Shown piece after piece: positions 1 to 8,420 of a stretch of DNA of 46,986 nt; the first letter of the stretch is position 1; each line of letters begins with the position of its first letter. Source of the stretch: Pirellulaceae bacterium (GTDB lineage Bacteria; Planctomycetota; Planctomycetia; Pirellulales; Pirellulaceae); assembly GCA_023382975.1 (NCBI GenBank), contig JAHDXO010000026.1, positions 1 to 46,986 on the forward strand. The letters are read 5' to 3'. The notes under the pieces were generated by a model. It did not search any database and had not been told where the DNA came from. It worked only from the letters and a program-made list of their open reading frames with translations. Position numbers and translations under genes: made by a program.

Positions 1-172
1 GTTTCTACACTTAGCGCCAAAGGAGTGCATCATGTTGGACACGCTTTAGCGTGTTATCGTCGCAGGAATCCGTGTGTGATTCAATTGCCCGCGCAGGACT
101 TTCATGGAGTCTGCGTTTCCGATCGCTTCTCTCGTCCCGTCTCGCTGAAGCGTACACTCCAGCGCAGATCGT
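1..172. other. Left-edge spacer, no gene
   Basis: This is the downstream flank of the minus-strand flavodoxin gene. The only structure seen is a short perfect hairpin at 39-54 (6-bp stem, TTTA loop) with no T-run, so it is not a convincing terminator. A Shine-Dalgarno-like AGGAG at 21 precedes an ATG at 32, but that frame closes after five codons. No supported gene is present. Confidence 0.5.
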
Positions 173-706
173 TCAGCCTTCCAGCATGGCGCGAAGCTGC
201 TCGCCCCAGGCCTTGGCTTCGGGAAGGTTCAGCAGGTCGAAGCCTTTCAATTCGTCGCGCATCAGGAATCGATAGAACCATGCCAGCATCTTGTGGTCCG
301 CCTCGGCCAACTGCTCGGGCACTAGCCTTCCTCCGAATCCCCGTGTCGCGATGACTTCGCCGCCTGCCAAACGCGCCAAGCCGTCCGCGTAAATCTGCTG
401 AGTATGCAGCAGATCGTCCTCGTCGCCCGTCAATCCTGGCTGGATTTCCATGTCGGCGGCGGCCGTGATGAACGCTGCCACTTTCCGCTGCTGAAGCGAA
501 CTCTTGTTTTCTCTGACAAAACGCGAGACCGAGTCCAAATAGTCGCCGGCGTAAATCGGCGAACCGATCACGACCAAGTCGTAAGCCTGAACCTCCGGGT
601 TGCTGCCGACCTCGGCCAGATCGGCCCCCAGTCCTTCCGCGACCGCCGACGCCACTTCGTGCGTGGATCCGTACTTGCTGCCGTAGACCACCAAGCATTT
701 GGCCAT
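173..706 (-). CDS. Flavodoxin-domain protein (HemG/flavodoxin type)
   Basis: This 177-residue protein has the flavodoxin fold and would bind FMN for electron transfer. The N-terminus carries the FMN phosphate loop (VYGSKYGST, residues 8-16), followed by a hydrophobic strand and the loop VIGSPIYAGDYLD, typical of flavodoxin and of menaquinone-dependent protoporphyrinogen dehydrogenase HemG. There is no signal peptide or membrane segment, so it is cytoplasmic. The start is backed by an AGGGAG ribosome site 8 bases upstream. It lies 12 bases after malate dehydrogenase on the same strand and is probably co-transcribed with it. The length fits HemG-like proteins, but I cannot separate HemG from a general flavodoxin by sight, so no symbol is given. 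Confidence 0.85.
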   Translation of the reverse strand: MAKCLVVYGSKYGSTHEVASAVAEGLGADLAEVGSNPEVQAYDLVVIGSPIYAGDYLDSVSRFVRENKSSLQQRKVAAFITAAADMEIQPGLTGDEDDLLHTQQIYADGLARLAGGEVIATRGFGGRLVPEQLAEADHKMLAWFYRFLMRDELKGFDLLNLPEAKAWGEQLRAMLEG

Positions 707-718
707 TGCTGTTTCTCC

Positions 719-1645
719 CTAGACTTCGAGTGCCGCCATGCTGGAACGAATCAAGTCCGCCGATCGGTGCATCGCCGCACGCTCGTCGTCGGTCAACGTG
801 ATCTCCATGATCTGTTCGACACCGCGACTGCCCAGTTTCACTGGCACGCCAAAGCAGATGTCGTTCAGACCGTACTCGCCCTCCAAGTACACGCAGCAGG
901 GCAGAATCTGTTTGCGATCCTTCAGAATCGCTTCGACCATCTGCATGGTGGCGGCGCTCGGAGCGAAAAACGCACTGCCCTTCTTCAGCAGCGAGACGAT
1001 CTCGCCGCCGCCCTTGCGAGTGCGTTCGACAATCGCCTCGATTCGGTCCGGAGGCAGCAGTTCCGTGATCGGAATCCCCGCCACGGTCGAGTAACGCGGC
1101 AAGGGCACCATTTCGTCGCCGTGTCCGCCCAGCACGAAGGCGTGCGTGTTCTCGACGCTGACGTCCAATTCCATCGCCATAAAGGCCCGCATGCGGGCGC
1201 TGTCCAAGACGCCTGCCTGACCAATGATCCGTTCGCGCGGCAGGCCGCTGACCTTCTTTGCCAAGTAGACCATCGTATCCAGAGGGTTCGTAACGAGGAT
1301 CACGATCGCATCCGGCGAGTGCCGAACGACATTCTCCATCACCTCGCGGATGATGTTTCCATTGGTCACAACCAGATCTTCGCGAGTCATGCCAGGCTTC
1401 CGCGGCAACCCCGCCGTGACCACCACGATGTCGGAACCGGCCGTGTCCTGGTAGTTATTCGACCCGACGATGTGCAGGTCGTAATTCTCGACCGGCCCGG
1501 CTTCCAACAAGTCCAATGCCTTCCCTTGCGGCATCCCCTCGACCACATCCACCAGAACCACATCCCCCAATTCCTTGACGGCACACCAGTGAGCGGCGGT
1601 CGCCCCCACGAACCCGGCACCGATGATGGAGATCTTGTTGCGCAT
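719..1645 (-). CDS. mdh: Malate dehydrogenase (NAD-dependent, LDH-like type)
   Basis: This 308-residue cytoplasmic enzyme interconverts malate and oxaloacetate with NAD in the TCA cycle. The Rossmann motif GAGFVG is at residues 9-14. The active-site loop GLPRKPGMTRED has Arg82 and Arg88; the arginine at the specificity position favours malate over lactate. Asn120 (LVTNPLD), Arg151 and catalytic His175 (GGHGDEM) are all present, and the length is usual for the family. The start has a GGAAGGG ribosome site 8 bases upstream. A flavodoxin gene follows after 12 bases. A divergent Tat-exported oxidoreductase begins about 210 bases away, so promoters for both directions should lie between 1646 and 1856. 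Confidence 0.95.
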   Translation of the reverse strand: MRNKISIIGAGFVGATAAHWCAVKELGDVVLVDVVEGMPQGKALDLLEAGPVENYDLHIVGSNNYQDTAGSDIVVVTAGLPRKPGMTREDLVVTNGNIIREVMENVVRHSPDAIVILVTNPLDTMVYLAKKVSGLPRERIIGQAGVLDSARMRAFMAMELDVSVENTHAFVLGGHGDEMVPLPRYSTVAGIPITELLPPDRIEAIVERTRKGGGEIVSLLKKGSAFFAPSAATMQMVEAILKDRKQILPCCVYLEGEYGLNDICFGVPVKLGSRGVEQIMEITLTDDERAAMHRSADLIRSSMAALEV

Positions 1646-1856
1646 CGCACGAACCCTTCCAATGGTGAAAACTTCACGGCCCGACAGTTAAAGCAACATC
1701 TGGAATCATGCGGTCGGTCGCCGCATTCCGGAATCCGTGGGCTCATTTTCGAATCAGCAACGACGAAACGCAAGGCCCTGCACCCTATTCAAGTTTCCCC
1801 TCCGCTTAGCCAAAATAGAAACCTATCGCAATTCTCCCATTAACAAGGAACCCGCC

Positions 1857-3170
1857 ATGACCGATTCTCGACTCTCCCGCCGAGCTTTCTTGCAGGGTTG
1901 CTCCGCCGCGGCGACCGCCGGCGTGTTGACTCCGTACTTTTTCACCGCCAACGCCGCGGAACAGGATCTGCCGCAAGCGGCCAGCGACCGGTTCCGGATC
2001 GGGGCCATCGGGATGCGGTATCAAGGCTCGGTGGTGGCCGAGAAGGCCGTGGCACACGGCGACATCGTGGCCATCTGCGATGTGGATCGAGAGATCGCCG
2101 AGAAAGCCCGCGAGCAGTTCGGTGGCAAGGCGGAATTGTACGAGGACTACCGCAAGCTGCTCGATCGCAAAGACATCGAGATCATCACGATCGGCAGCCC
2201 GGACCACTGGCACGCGGCGATGGTCATCGATGCTTGCCGTGCTGGAAAAGACGTCTACGTGGAAAAGCCGCTGACGCTGACCGTCGAAGAAGGGCAACAG
2301 ATCGCCCAGGTGGTCCGCGAGACCGGGCGCGTGGTCCAAGTCGGTTCGTGGCAGCGGAGCGATCACCGCTTCCGACTGGCCGTCGAAATGGTCCGCCAAG
2401 GCCGGATCGGCGATTTGCAACGCGTCGATATTGTGCTGGGCAAAAACGTGACGGGTGGACCGTTCGAAGTCAAAGACCCGCCGCCGCATCTGAATTGGGA
2501 TCTGTGGCAAGGCCAGACGCCCGCGGTTCCCTACATCCAGGAACGCTGTCACTACACGTTCCGCTGGTGGTACGAGTATTCCGGCGGCCAAATGACGGAC
2601 TGGGGAGCGCACCATCTGGACATCGGCCAGTGGGCTATCAACGCCCAACCGATCGAGGTTCGCGGCCAAGCCAAGTACCCCGACGTGCCCAACGGTTACA
2701 ACGTGGCGATCGACTACTACGCCGAGTACCAGTATCCCGGCGGCGTGATCATGACCGTGGCCGACAACGGCCGCAACGGCATCATGTTCACCGGCACCAC
2801 AGGCCGCATCTTCGTCAATCGCGGCAGCATCGAAGGCAAACCGGTCGAGGATCTGGCCGATCAGTCGCTGGAACGCGACGCTTTCCGGATCTACGCACAC
2901 GACAACCTCGACCGCCCGGCCCGCATGGGCAAGCTGGATTCGATCGTCAACCACATGGGCAACTTCTTCGATTGCGTCAAGACTCGCAACACGCCCATTT
3001 CGGACGTCGTCAGCCAGCACCAGAGCGCCACCACCTGCCACATCGGCAACATCGCCATGCGCCTAGGTCGCCCGCTGAAATGGGATGCCCAAGCCGAGCA
3101 CTTCGTCGACGACGAAGCAGCCAACGCCCTCCTGCGCCGCGAGCAACGCGACGGATATCAGGCCGGCTGA
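1857..3170 (+). CDS. Gfo/Idh/MocA family oxidoreductase, Tat-exported
   Basis: This 437-residue protein is a predicted NAD(P)-dependent dehydrogenase of sugars or sugar derivatives. The start ATG has an AAGGA ribosome site. Residues 7-23 form a twin-arginine signal (SRRAFLQG, then an alanine-rich stretch), so it is probably exported folded with its cofactor. The Rossmann segment begins at residue 47 (RIGAIGMRYQG), and the family EKP motif (VEKPLT) is at residues 135-140. The C-terminal domain contains the substrate-side motifs WGAHHLDIGQW and HMGNFFDC, typical of planctomycete members of this family. It is followed after about 50 bases by a Tat-exported sugar isomerase, and the pair probably acts on one extracytoplasmic carbohydrate. 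The substrate is unknown. Confidence 0.9.
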   Translation: MTDSRLSRRAFLQGCSAAATAGVLTPYFFTANAAEQDLPQAASDRFRIGAIGMRYQGSVVAEKAVAHGDIVAICDVDREIAEKAREQFGGKAELYEDYRKLLDRKDIEIITIGSPDHWHAAMVIDACRAGKDVYVEKPLTLTVEEGQQIAQVVRETGRVVQVGSWQRSDHRFRLAVEMVRQGRIGDLQRVDIVLGKNVTGGPFEVKDPPPHLNWDLWQGQTPAVPYIQERCHYTFRWWYEYSGGQMTDWGAHHLDIGQWAINAQPIEVRGQAKYPDVPNGYNVAIDYYAEYQYPGGVIMTVADNGRNGIMFTGTTGRIFVNRGSIEGKPVEDLADQSLERDAFRIYAHDNLDRPARMGKLDSIVNHMGNFFDCVKTRNTPISDVVSQHQSATTCHIGNIAMRLGRPLKWDAQAEHFVDDEAANALLRREQRDGYQAG

Positions 3171-3207
3171 AACTCTCGTGTGTCGTGCCTGCGAAAGCGG
3201 ATCAGCA

Positions 3208-3214
3208 AGAGGAG
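3208..3214 (+). promoter_or_regulatory. Ribosome binding site deciding a GTG start
   Basis: AGAGGAG lies 7 bases before the GTG at 3222. It favours that codon over the in-frame ATG at 3180, which would lie upstream of the Tat signal and has no such site. Confidence 0.6.
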
Positions 3215-3221
3215 CAATTAC

Positions 3222-4148
3222 GTGTCGAACGATCGAATCAGTCGGCGGCAATTTCATCTGGGGGTTGCAGCCGCGGCGGTGTCGGCGGTTGCCGGCGATC
3301 GGAACGGGATTTGGGCGGCGGACGACGCGTTCCGCTTGAACTACATTCTCGGGTCGCCGATGTACGGAACGACGGCGATGGGCGAGGTGCTGGGCGAGGT
3401 GCGGAAGACCGGCGCCGAATGGATCGACATCTGGCCGCGGCGGCATGCCGATCATCGCGAGCAGGTCGAGGCGATGGGGCACGAGCGGTTCCTCGAACTG
3501 CTGCAGCAGCACAACGTGCGACTGGGCGTGATCACGCGCTACGACCTGGGGCCATACAGTCTGCAGGACGAGATGCGGGTGTTGAAGAAACTCGGCGGAC
3601 GCGTAATCGTCACCGGAGCGAGGAATGCCGAGGGCAAGACGCTGCGCGATCAGGTCAAGGCGTTCGTCGCCAGCCTCGCGCCGCACGTCGCGGTGGCGGA
3701 AGAACTGGGCGTCGCGATCGGTATCGAAAACCACGCCAACTCGCTGATTCACACGCCCGACTCGATCCGCTACTTCGCCGAGTTCGCCAAGCCGCCGCAT
3801 CTGGGCATCGCGTTGGCGCCGTACCATCTGCCGCAGGAGGAAGAGACGATCGCCCGCGTGATCAAGGATCTCGGCCCCGCGCTGGTCTTCTTTCAAGCCT
3901 GGCAGCACGGCATGGGCTCGATGACCAAGCTGCCCAAGGAGCAGGAACTGCTGCAGATGCCCGGGCGCGGACCGCTGGATTTCACCCCGCTGCTGGCCGC
4001 TTTGAAGCAGATCGGCTACCGAGGCTTCACCGAGATCTTCATGCATCCCGTCCCCCGCGGCATCCCCATCCTGGAAACGACCGAAGCGGTGACCGCCGAG
4101 ATCAACCGGGCCCGGGATTACCTGGAACGTTGCCTGAACCGCGCGTAA
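3222..4148 (+). CDS. Sugar phosphate isomerase/epimerase family protein, Tat-exported
   Basis: This 308-residue TIM-barrel protein belongs to the xylose-isomerase-like (AP endonuclease 2 superfamily) group used for sugar isomerisation or epimerisation. The GTG start puts a twin-arginine signal at the N-terminus (ISRRQFHLGVAAAA, residues 6-19) and is supported by its ribosome site. Later strands keep family features: GVAIGIENHAN with the metal-region Glu and His, ALVFFQAWQHG, and a C-terminal GYRGFTEIFMHPV. It sits directly downstream of the Gfo/Idh/MocA gene and is probably in the same transcript. The sugar substrate cannot be named from sequence. Confidence 0.85.
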   Translation: MSNDRISRRQFHLGVAAAAVSAVAGDRNGIWAADDAFRLNYILGSPMYGTTAMGEVLGEVRKTGAEWIDIWPRRHADHREQVEAMGHERFLELLQQHNVRLGVITRYDLGPYSLQDEMRVLKKLGGRVIVTGARNAEGKTLRDQVKAFVASLAPHVAVAEELGVAIGIENHANSLIHTPDSIRYFAEFAKPPHLGIALAPYHLPQEEETIARVIKDLGPALVFFQAWQHGMGSMTKLPKEQELLQMPGRGPLDFTPLLAALKQIGYRGFTEIFMHPVPRGIPILETTEAVTAEINRARDYLERCLNRA

Positions 4149-4265
4149 CCCGCCGTTTCAGCAGGGGAACGCCGCAAAAGGACCGATGCCGCGGCGGCAC
4201 ATACAGGCTCGTGCGAGCTATCCAGTTGCTTGCACGCATGGTTCGCAGAATCATGGATTACAGAA

Positions 4266-5066
4266 TCATTTCTGAATGGTCTGAATGCTCACGGTTTGAC
4301 GATTCAGATTGACCCATTGGATGGCACGCAAAGATGTGTGCCGGAGAAAACGGTGATGGTGTTCCCGCACGACGTGTGGGCGGTGAACCGACGCGGTCAC
4401 GGAGAACGCGATGTCATCAGCTAGGTGGCGGACTTTTTGCGTGCCGATGACTCCGCGTGTGGAAGCGACCTCGACGTGACGAACCACGCTGCCTTCTCCT
4501 CCGAGAAAATAAGTCACGGCGTCGCGATACAGTGTGGGATCAAGGCCACTGCCCCAATCCGCGAGTACACGTTGCATGGTGTTATGGAGTGTTTCACACC
4601 CGGTGCTGAGCGGCCTCCACTCATCGAGTTCCCAGGAGACCTGTCGGCGCAGGGCCGAGGTGAGTTGCGTGGACACGAACTCGTGCTGAACTCGCTCGGA
4701 CCGGAAGTTCAGCAGCGTGGCGTGGTGAAGCTCGCACAAGTAGACATAGTTCAACACCTGCGCCCGGTGCGAGGCATTCAGCGATTCGGCCGCTTTCGTC
4801 TCGATGATGACACCGCGATCAACAAGAATATCGACATAGTAGTCCCGGATGAAACCATCGAGGATGAGTGTGATCTTCATCTCACGGATGACAGCGTGCC
4901 CTCGGTCCTCGAGTCGGGCCGCCAGCTCGGCTTGGTACAGACGCTCGTCAAGGTAGCGGCCCATCTCGTTGTGAATGTCAAACGCGCATCCCGTCGCGAT
5001 CCTGTCGACAGCGTGGAATGCCTCTTGATCGAAAGTCGTGATGGGACTAGCAGTCAAGATGGGCAT
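4266..5066 (-). CDS. GxxExxY protein with long C-terminal extension
   Basis: This protein has 266 residues from the ATG at 5066; an in-frame TTG at 5096 and GTG at 5093 are alternatives. Residues 14-132 match the GxxExxY (PD-(D/E)XK-like) family: a GRYLDERLY helix at 36-44, Asp79 in YVDI, an E89-x-K91 pair in VIIETKA, and AQVLNYVYL at 102-110. Ordinary members end near residue 130. Here a second stretch (175-266) seems to repeat the same strand pattern (VVRHVEV, LADDIAFSVTAS, LRAIQWVNLN) but lacks the E-x-K pair, so it may be a degenerate duplicate. The role of the family is not established; a nuclease-like fold is known from the family, activity here is not. It stands alone on the minus strand. 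Confidence 0.8.
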   Translation of the reverse strand: MPILTASPITTFDQEAFHAVDRIATGCAFDIHNEMGRYLDERLYQAELAARLEDRGHAVIREMKITLILDGFIRDYYVDILVDRGVIIETKAAESLNASHRAQVLNYVYLCELHHATLLNFRSERVQHEFVSTQLTSALRRQVSWELDEWRPLSTGCETLHNTMQRVLADWGSGLDPTLYRDAVTYFLGGEGSVVRHVEVASTRGVIGTQKVRHLADDIAFSVTASVHRPHVVREHHHRFLRHTSLRAIQWVNLNRQTVSIQTIQK

Positions 5067-5147
5067 GATCCAAACTCGTGGAATGGTCGTCACCAACTCA
5101 TGATTCTGTAACCATGATTTTGTAATAGGGTTCTCGAACTCGCTAGC

Positions 5148-5732
5148 CTAGCAACGATCGCTGGGCCGGGCTGCGGCCAGGGCGGCGTCCAGGCGTTGGA
5201 TGGCGTGGTCGAGGTGGGCGACGGCGCGGGGGAGGCAGGCGTCGACTTCGTCGATGTAGCCGTCGGCCGAGGCGGACCAGATGCGGTTGACCGTTCGTTC
5301 GGCCAACGCGAACTCGGTCATGACCGCCGCGAACCCAGACAGTCCGAACGCGTCGATCAGCGATTCTCGCAAGTCGGCGAACAGCGCAAAGTCGTCCGTC
5401 AGATGCTCGTCGATCGCGCGATGCACTTCATGCACGGGCATCCGCCCCGCGTCCGTCTGCCAGAACTCAAGGCGCTCACGCAAACGCATCAAGGCGGCTC
5501 TCATCTCGGCAACATTTCCCGCGTGTTTCCCGTTGCCTGCGCTGATCGAGCGTCTGGTCGTTCGGAGAATCATCACGCCAGCCAACGCCACCGCCAGCGC
5601 CACAGCATATTCGAACCAGGCGATGGTCGCCCACGGATCGCCGGGAACTTCGGTGCTCCGCACGGTCACCAGCGCACCGTCCAGGAAGCCGATCCACAGC
5701 AGAACATGGCCGCACAGTCGAGGTACATTCAT
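5148..5732 (-). CDS. Small membrane-anchored protein coupled to the OPT transporter
   Basis: This is a 194-residue protein of unknown family. The N-terminus carries a hydrophobic segment at residues 7-20 and a clear membrane helix near 36-57 (alanine/valine-rich), after which a basic stretch leads into a soluble, mostly helical domain rich in Ala, Leu, Asp and Glu. Its ATG overlaps the stop of the OPT gene in an ATGA arrangement, so the two are translationally coupled. This suggests an accessory or regulatory partner of the transporter, which is inference. I do not recognise a domain in the soluble part. Confidence 0.75.
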   Translation of the reverse strand: MNVPRLCGHVLLWIGFLDGALVTVRSTEVPGDPWATIAWFEYAVALAVALAGVMILRTTRRSISAGNGKHAGNVAEMRAALMRLRERLEFWQTDAGRMPVHEVHRAIDEHLTDDFALFADLRESLIDAFGLSGFAAVMTEFALAERTVNRIWSASADGYIDEVDACLPRAVAHLDHAIQRLDAALAAARPSDRC

Positions 5733-7537
5733 GAGAACGCCCCTTGCAGGATCTGGTAGAAGGCGTAGCCGACGCCCACCATCGCTTCGCCGACGATCAG
5801 ACCGGCGGCGACCGGCACGCCCACGTGCTCGGAGAAATGCCGGCCCAGATACCGGTCCGCCAGGATGCGGAGCAGATTGCCCAGCGTGTACGTCAGCACG
5901 ATGTCGAACGGCATGTAGAAGCCCAGTCCGATCAGAACCCCGATGCCGCCCAGGCCGCTGAAGGCCAGCGCCCCGCCCAACCCGGCCCCGGCCACGTAGC
6001 GGTAGGTCGGCACGTTGTCGCTGACGATGCCTTGGATCATCGACGCCAACGCCTCGCCCTGCGGCGCCGGCAGATTCGCGCTGCCCAACGTGTACTGCTT
6101 GTGCAGCACGAAGATCAAGCCGATCACGATCAACGGTCCCAGCCAACAACCGATGAACTGCGCGATTTGCTGGCGGCGAGGCATCGCGCCGATCAGATAC
6201 CCGGATTTCAAATCCAACATCATGTCGCCGGCCTGGGCGATCGCCACGCAGATCGCGGCACCGACCATCACCGAACTCAGAATGGCCGCCGGACTGCTCA
6301 TCCCGCTTCGGGCGATGACCAGCAGAATCGTCACGGCGATCAGCGTCATGCCGGACAGCGGAGACCAATTGGTCCGCCCCAGGCATTCGGACACGATCAC
6401 TCCGGCCACCCACACCCAGACGGTCCCCAGCACGGCCATCAGCGCCGCGCGCCACAGCGTCATCTCGTCGCCCACCGACTGATAGCAGATCGTGGCCAGC
6501 ACGAACACACCGGCGACAATGGCGAAGTACAACAACCGAATCGGCATTTCGTCGGACATGGCCGCGCTGTCCCCGTAGTTGGCGCGGCTGGATTCCTGCA
6601 ACGACTTGAACGCGCTCAGGATCAGCGGCAGCGCCGCCACGATCCCCCCCAACGCCGCGCCGATCAGCATCCCGATCCCGGTCGGCCGATACAGGGTGAC
6701 TCGCAAGGCGTTGGGGTCTTCGAGCAATTCCGTGACGCCGCCTTGCCCCATGTGGACCAGCAGCGGCGCCAACAGCCAATAACAGAGAAAGCCGCCAGTG
6801 CCGAACCACAGGCCTCCTTTGCCGGACAGGAAGCCGACACCGATCGTCATCAACGACAGAAACAGCGTGACGTTCAGATACGGCGGCAGACCCAACTGCT
6901 CGCCCAGCGTCCAATCCGGATGATCGCTGCCGGTCAGTTTGATGGCGGCCAGGTAGAACGCGCCGGCGACCAGACCGGCGCCGATCAGGTACAGCGCCTT
7001 CTGCAATCCCGCACCCGGCGATTTCAAGATCGCGGCCACCGCGATTCCGCCCGGATAGGCCAAACGGTCGAAGTCGATCAATTGCTTGCGCAGCGGGATG
7101 ATGAAGGCCAGTCCGAGCACGCCGCCGGTGATGCAGGCCAGCACCATCAACGGGATGTTGAATTGAGTCAAGCTGGCAAACTCACCCGTCGGATCGCGCG
7201 CGGGCGTGGTCAGGATGAACAGGGCCGGTATCGAGAACATCATCCCAGCCGACGCGCCGTTGACGGCCGAGGCGATCGTCTGGTTGATGTTGTTCTCGAC
7301 GATGCTGGTGCGCCGCAGCACGCCGCGAAGAATGCCCCAGCCCAGGATCGCAGCCAGCTCCGAACCCTCGATCGAGAAACCCAGGATCAGCGAAGCGTAA
7401 CCGATCGAGACGGCGATCATGGCGCCCAGCATCCAGCCGACGATCACGGCGGGCCAAGTCAATTCGGGGTACGGCCCGCGATGGATGGTTCGCGGCGCCG
7501 CGGCGTTCAACTCAGCAGACGGTTTCAAGCCATTCAT
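5729..7537 (-). CDS. OPT family oligopeptide/metal-chelate transporter
   Basis: This 602-residue polytopic membrane protein belongs to the OPT/YSL family, whose members import oligopeptides or metal-chelate complexes with protons. The first helix region reads TWPAVIVGWMLGAMIAVS, followed by ENNINQTIASA, which corresponds to the conserved N-terminal segment of bacterial OPT proteins. About 14 hydrophobic segments follow, with glycine-rich loops such as GAGLVAGA and the C-terminal GLGGIGVLIGLGFYMPFD. Length is typical for bacterial members. A coupled small membrane protein overlaps its stop codon. Substrate is unknown. Confidence 0.9.
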   Translation of the reverse strand: MNGLKPSAELNAAAPRTIHRGPYPELTWPAVIVGWMLGAMIAVSIGYASLILGFSIEGSELAAILGWGILRGVLRRTSIVENNINQTIASAVNGASAGMMFSIPALFILTTPARDPTGEFASLTQFNIPLMVLACITGGVLGLAFIIPLRKQLIDFDRLAYPGGIAVAAILKSPGAGLQKALYLIGAGLVAGAFYLAAIKLTGSDHPDWTLGEQLGLPPYLNVTLFLSLMTIGVGFLSGKGGLWFGTGGFLCYWLLAPLLVHMGQGGVTELLEDPNALRVTLYRPTGIGMLIGAALGGIVAALPLILSAFKSLQESSRANYGDSAAMSDEMPIRLLYFAIVAGVFVLATICYQSVGDEMTLWRAALMAVLGTVWVWVAGVIVSECLGRTNWSPLSGMTLIAVTILLVIARSGMSSPAAILSSVMVGAAICVAIAQAGDMMLDLKSGYLIGAMPRRQQIAQFIGCWLGPLIVIGLIFVLHKQYTLGSANLPAPQGEALASMIQGIVSDNVPTYRYVAGAGLGGALAFSGLGGIGVLIGLGFYMPFDIVLTYTLGNLLRILADRYLGRHFSEHVGVPVAAGLIVGEAMVGVGYAFYQILQGAFS

Positions 7538-7627
7538 GGTTCGATGCTCGTCGAATTCACGGTACGGGCCATCGGGGGAGTGAAAGACGCACTTCGCTCT
7601 GGCCTTCGTAGTTGCTGCCGAACGATT

Positions 7628-7981
7628 CTAAGCCACAGCGCGGGAGACCTGTGTCAATGCAAGATTCGGAACTTGGCAACAAAAATGGGATACGCCCATG
7701 ATCTGAACGTCGCAGACGGCCAGTTGTTCCGTCGCACCAGAACTGCCCAGGCTCAGCCCGAGGCGGTCGATTTCCTGGCTGATGCGGTCTGCTTCACCAA
7801 AAATCTGGTCGTTCACGGCGGCTTCAAGTTCATCGAACAAATCGCGCACGGCAGCAAAGTCGGATTCTGGGGTGAAAACGCCGACAATTTGATTTCGCTC
7901 GATACGTTCGACCGATACCCGGCCCAGGCATCGCCCCTGCAGGTCTGTCAGGCAAAGTATCTGGTTGGGATCCAGGGGCAT
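7628..7981 (-). CDS. Conserved-looking hypothetical protein
   Basis: This 117-residue protein starts at an ATG preceded by a strong GGAGG site 9 bases upstream; a GTG two codons earlier is less well placed. The N-terminal 40 residues look like a small beta domain (ILCLTDLQGRCLGRVSVERI, then IVGVFTPESDF). An acidic helix follows (DLFDELEAAVNDQIFGEADRI) and then a second beta stretch with two adjacent cysteines (SHFCCQVP). There is no signal peptide or membrane segment. It does not overlap the OPT gene, whose start lies 90 bases away. I do not recognise the family. The good ribosome site and coding-like composition argue that it is real. Confidence 0.6.
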   Translation of the reverse strand: MPLDPNQILCLTDLQGRCLGRVSVERIERNQIVGVFTPESDFAAVRDLFDELEAAVNDQIFGEADRISQEIDRLGLSLGSSGATEQLAVCDVQIMGVSHFCCQVPNLALTQVSRAVA

Positions 7982-7987
7982 AGTCAC

Positions 7988-8420
7988 CTTCCTCCACTAT
8001 TTGTGAATACCTGAGACAACTTTCGAAGATTCGCGTCAGTGAACCCTCCTGCCTCCTCACAACACAGTCTAGCCCGTTTGGAAAAAGGTGCCAACCGCAA
8101 GAAAGCAACGCGGGAAACAAATGCACAAGAACCATGTTCCGATCAGACGCCAAGCCTTTCTCGATCATCGGATAAGAATGACGACTAGGGATTGCAGTCT
8201 GACGGCGGGACCTCTTGCTCACAACTTGCGTCATCGGACAAGGCAGTTGACGAGCCACGACGAACCGCTTATCCTGCATCGTTGCATCAACGAACGATTA
8301 TCTGTTGACGTGCCTTGGGCGTGTCCTTCGGCATTGACCGCCAGTTGGCAATGCGCCCGTTCTTCCAACGAAATCCGTCCCAACAGTGATGGGATACTGA
8401 CAGAATCAGGAGACGCCACG
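7988..8420. other. Divergent intergenic region
   Basis: This 433-base stretch lies between a minus-strand hypothetical gene and the plus-strand DUF1552 gene. Open frames across it have no ribosome site or recognisable protein and look like chance. It should hold the promoters of both neighbours, but I cannot identify a convincing -35/-10 pair, operator or riboswitch. An AGGAG at 8408-8412 is the ribosome site for the gene at 8421. Confidence 0.5.

Noticed and set aside
21..49. Leader peptide (AGGAG, ATG, five codons, stop)
   Set aside because: It is too short, has no regulatory codon bias, and no plus-strand gene follows to be controlled.
404..1843. 479-residue plus-strand frame
   Set aside because: It lies opposite flavodoxin and malate dehydrogenase, both of which have clear motifs and ribosome sites; the frame is His/Arg/Gln-rich antisense.
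4425..5111. 228-residue plus-strand frame
   Set aside because: It is antisense to the GxxExxY gene and has no recognisable domain.
5744..8014. 756-residue plus-strand frame
   Set aside because: It is antisense to the OPT transporter, rich in Gln, His and Arg, with no domain; typical of GC-rich shadow frames.
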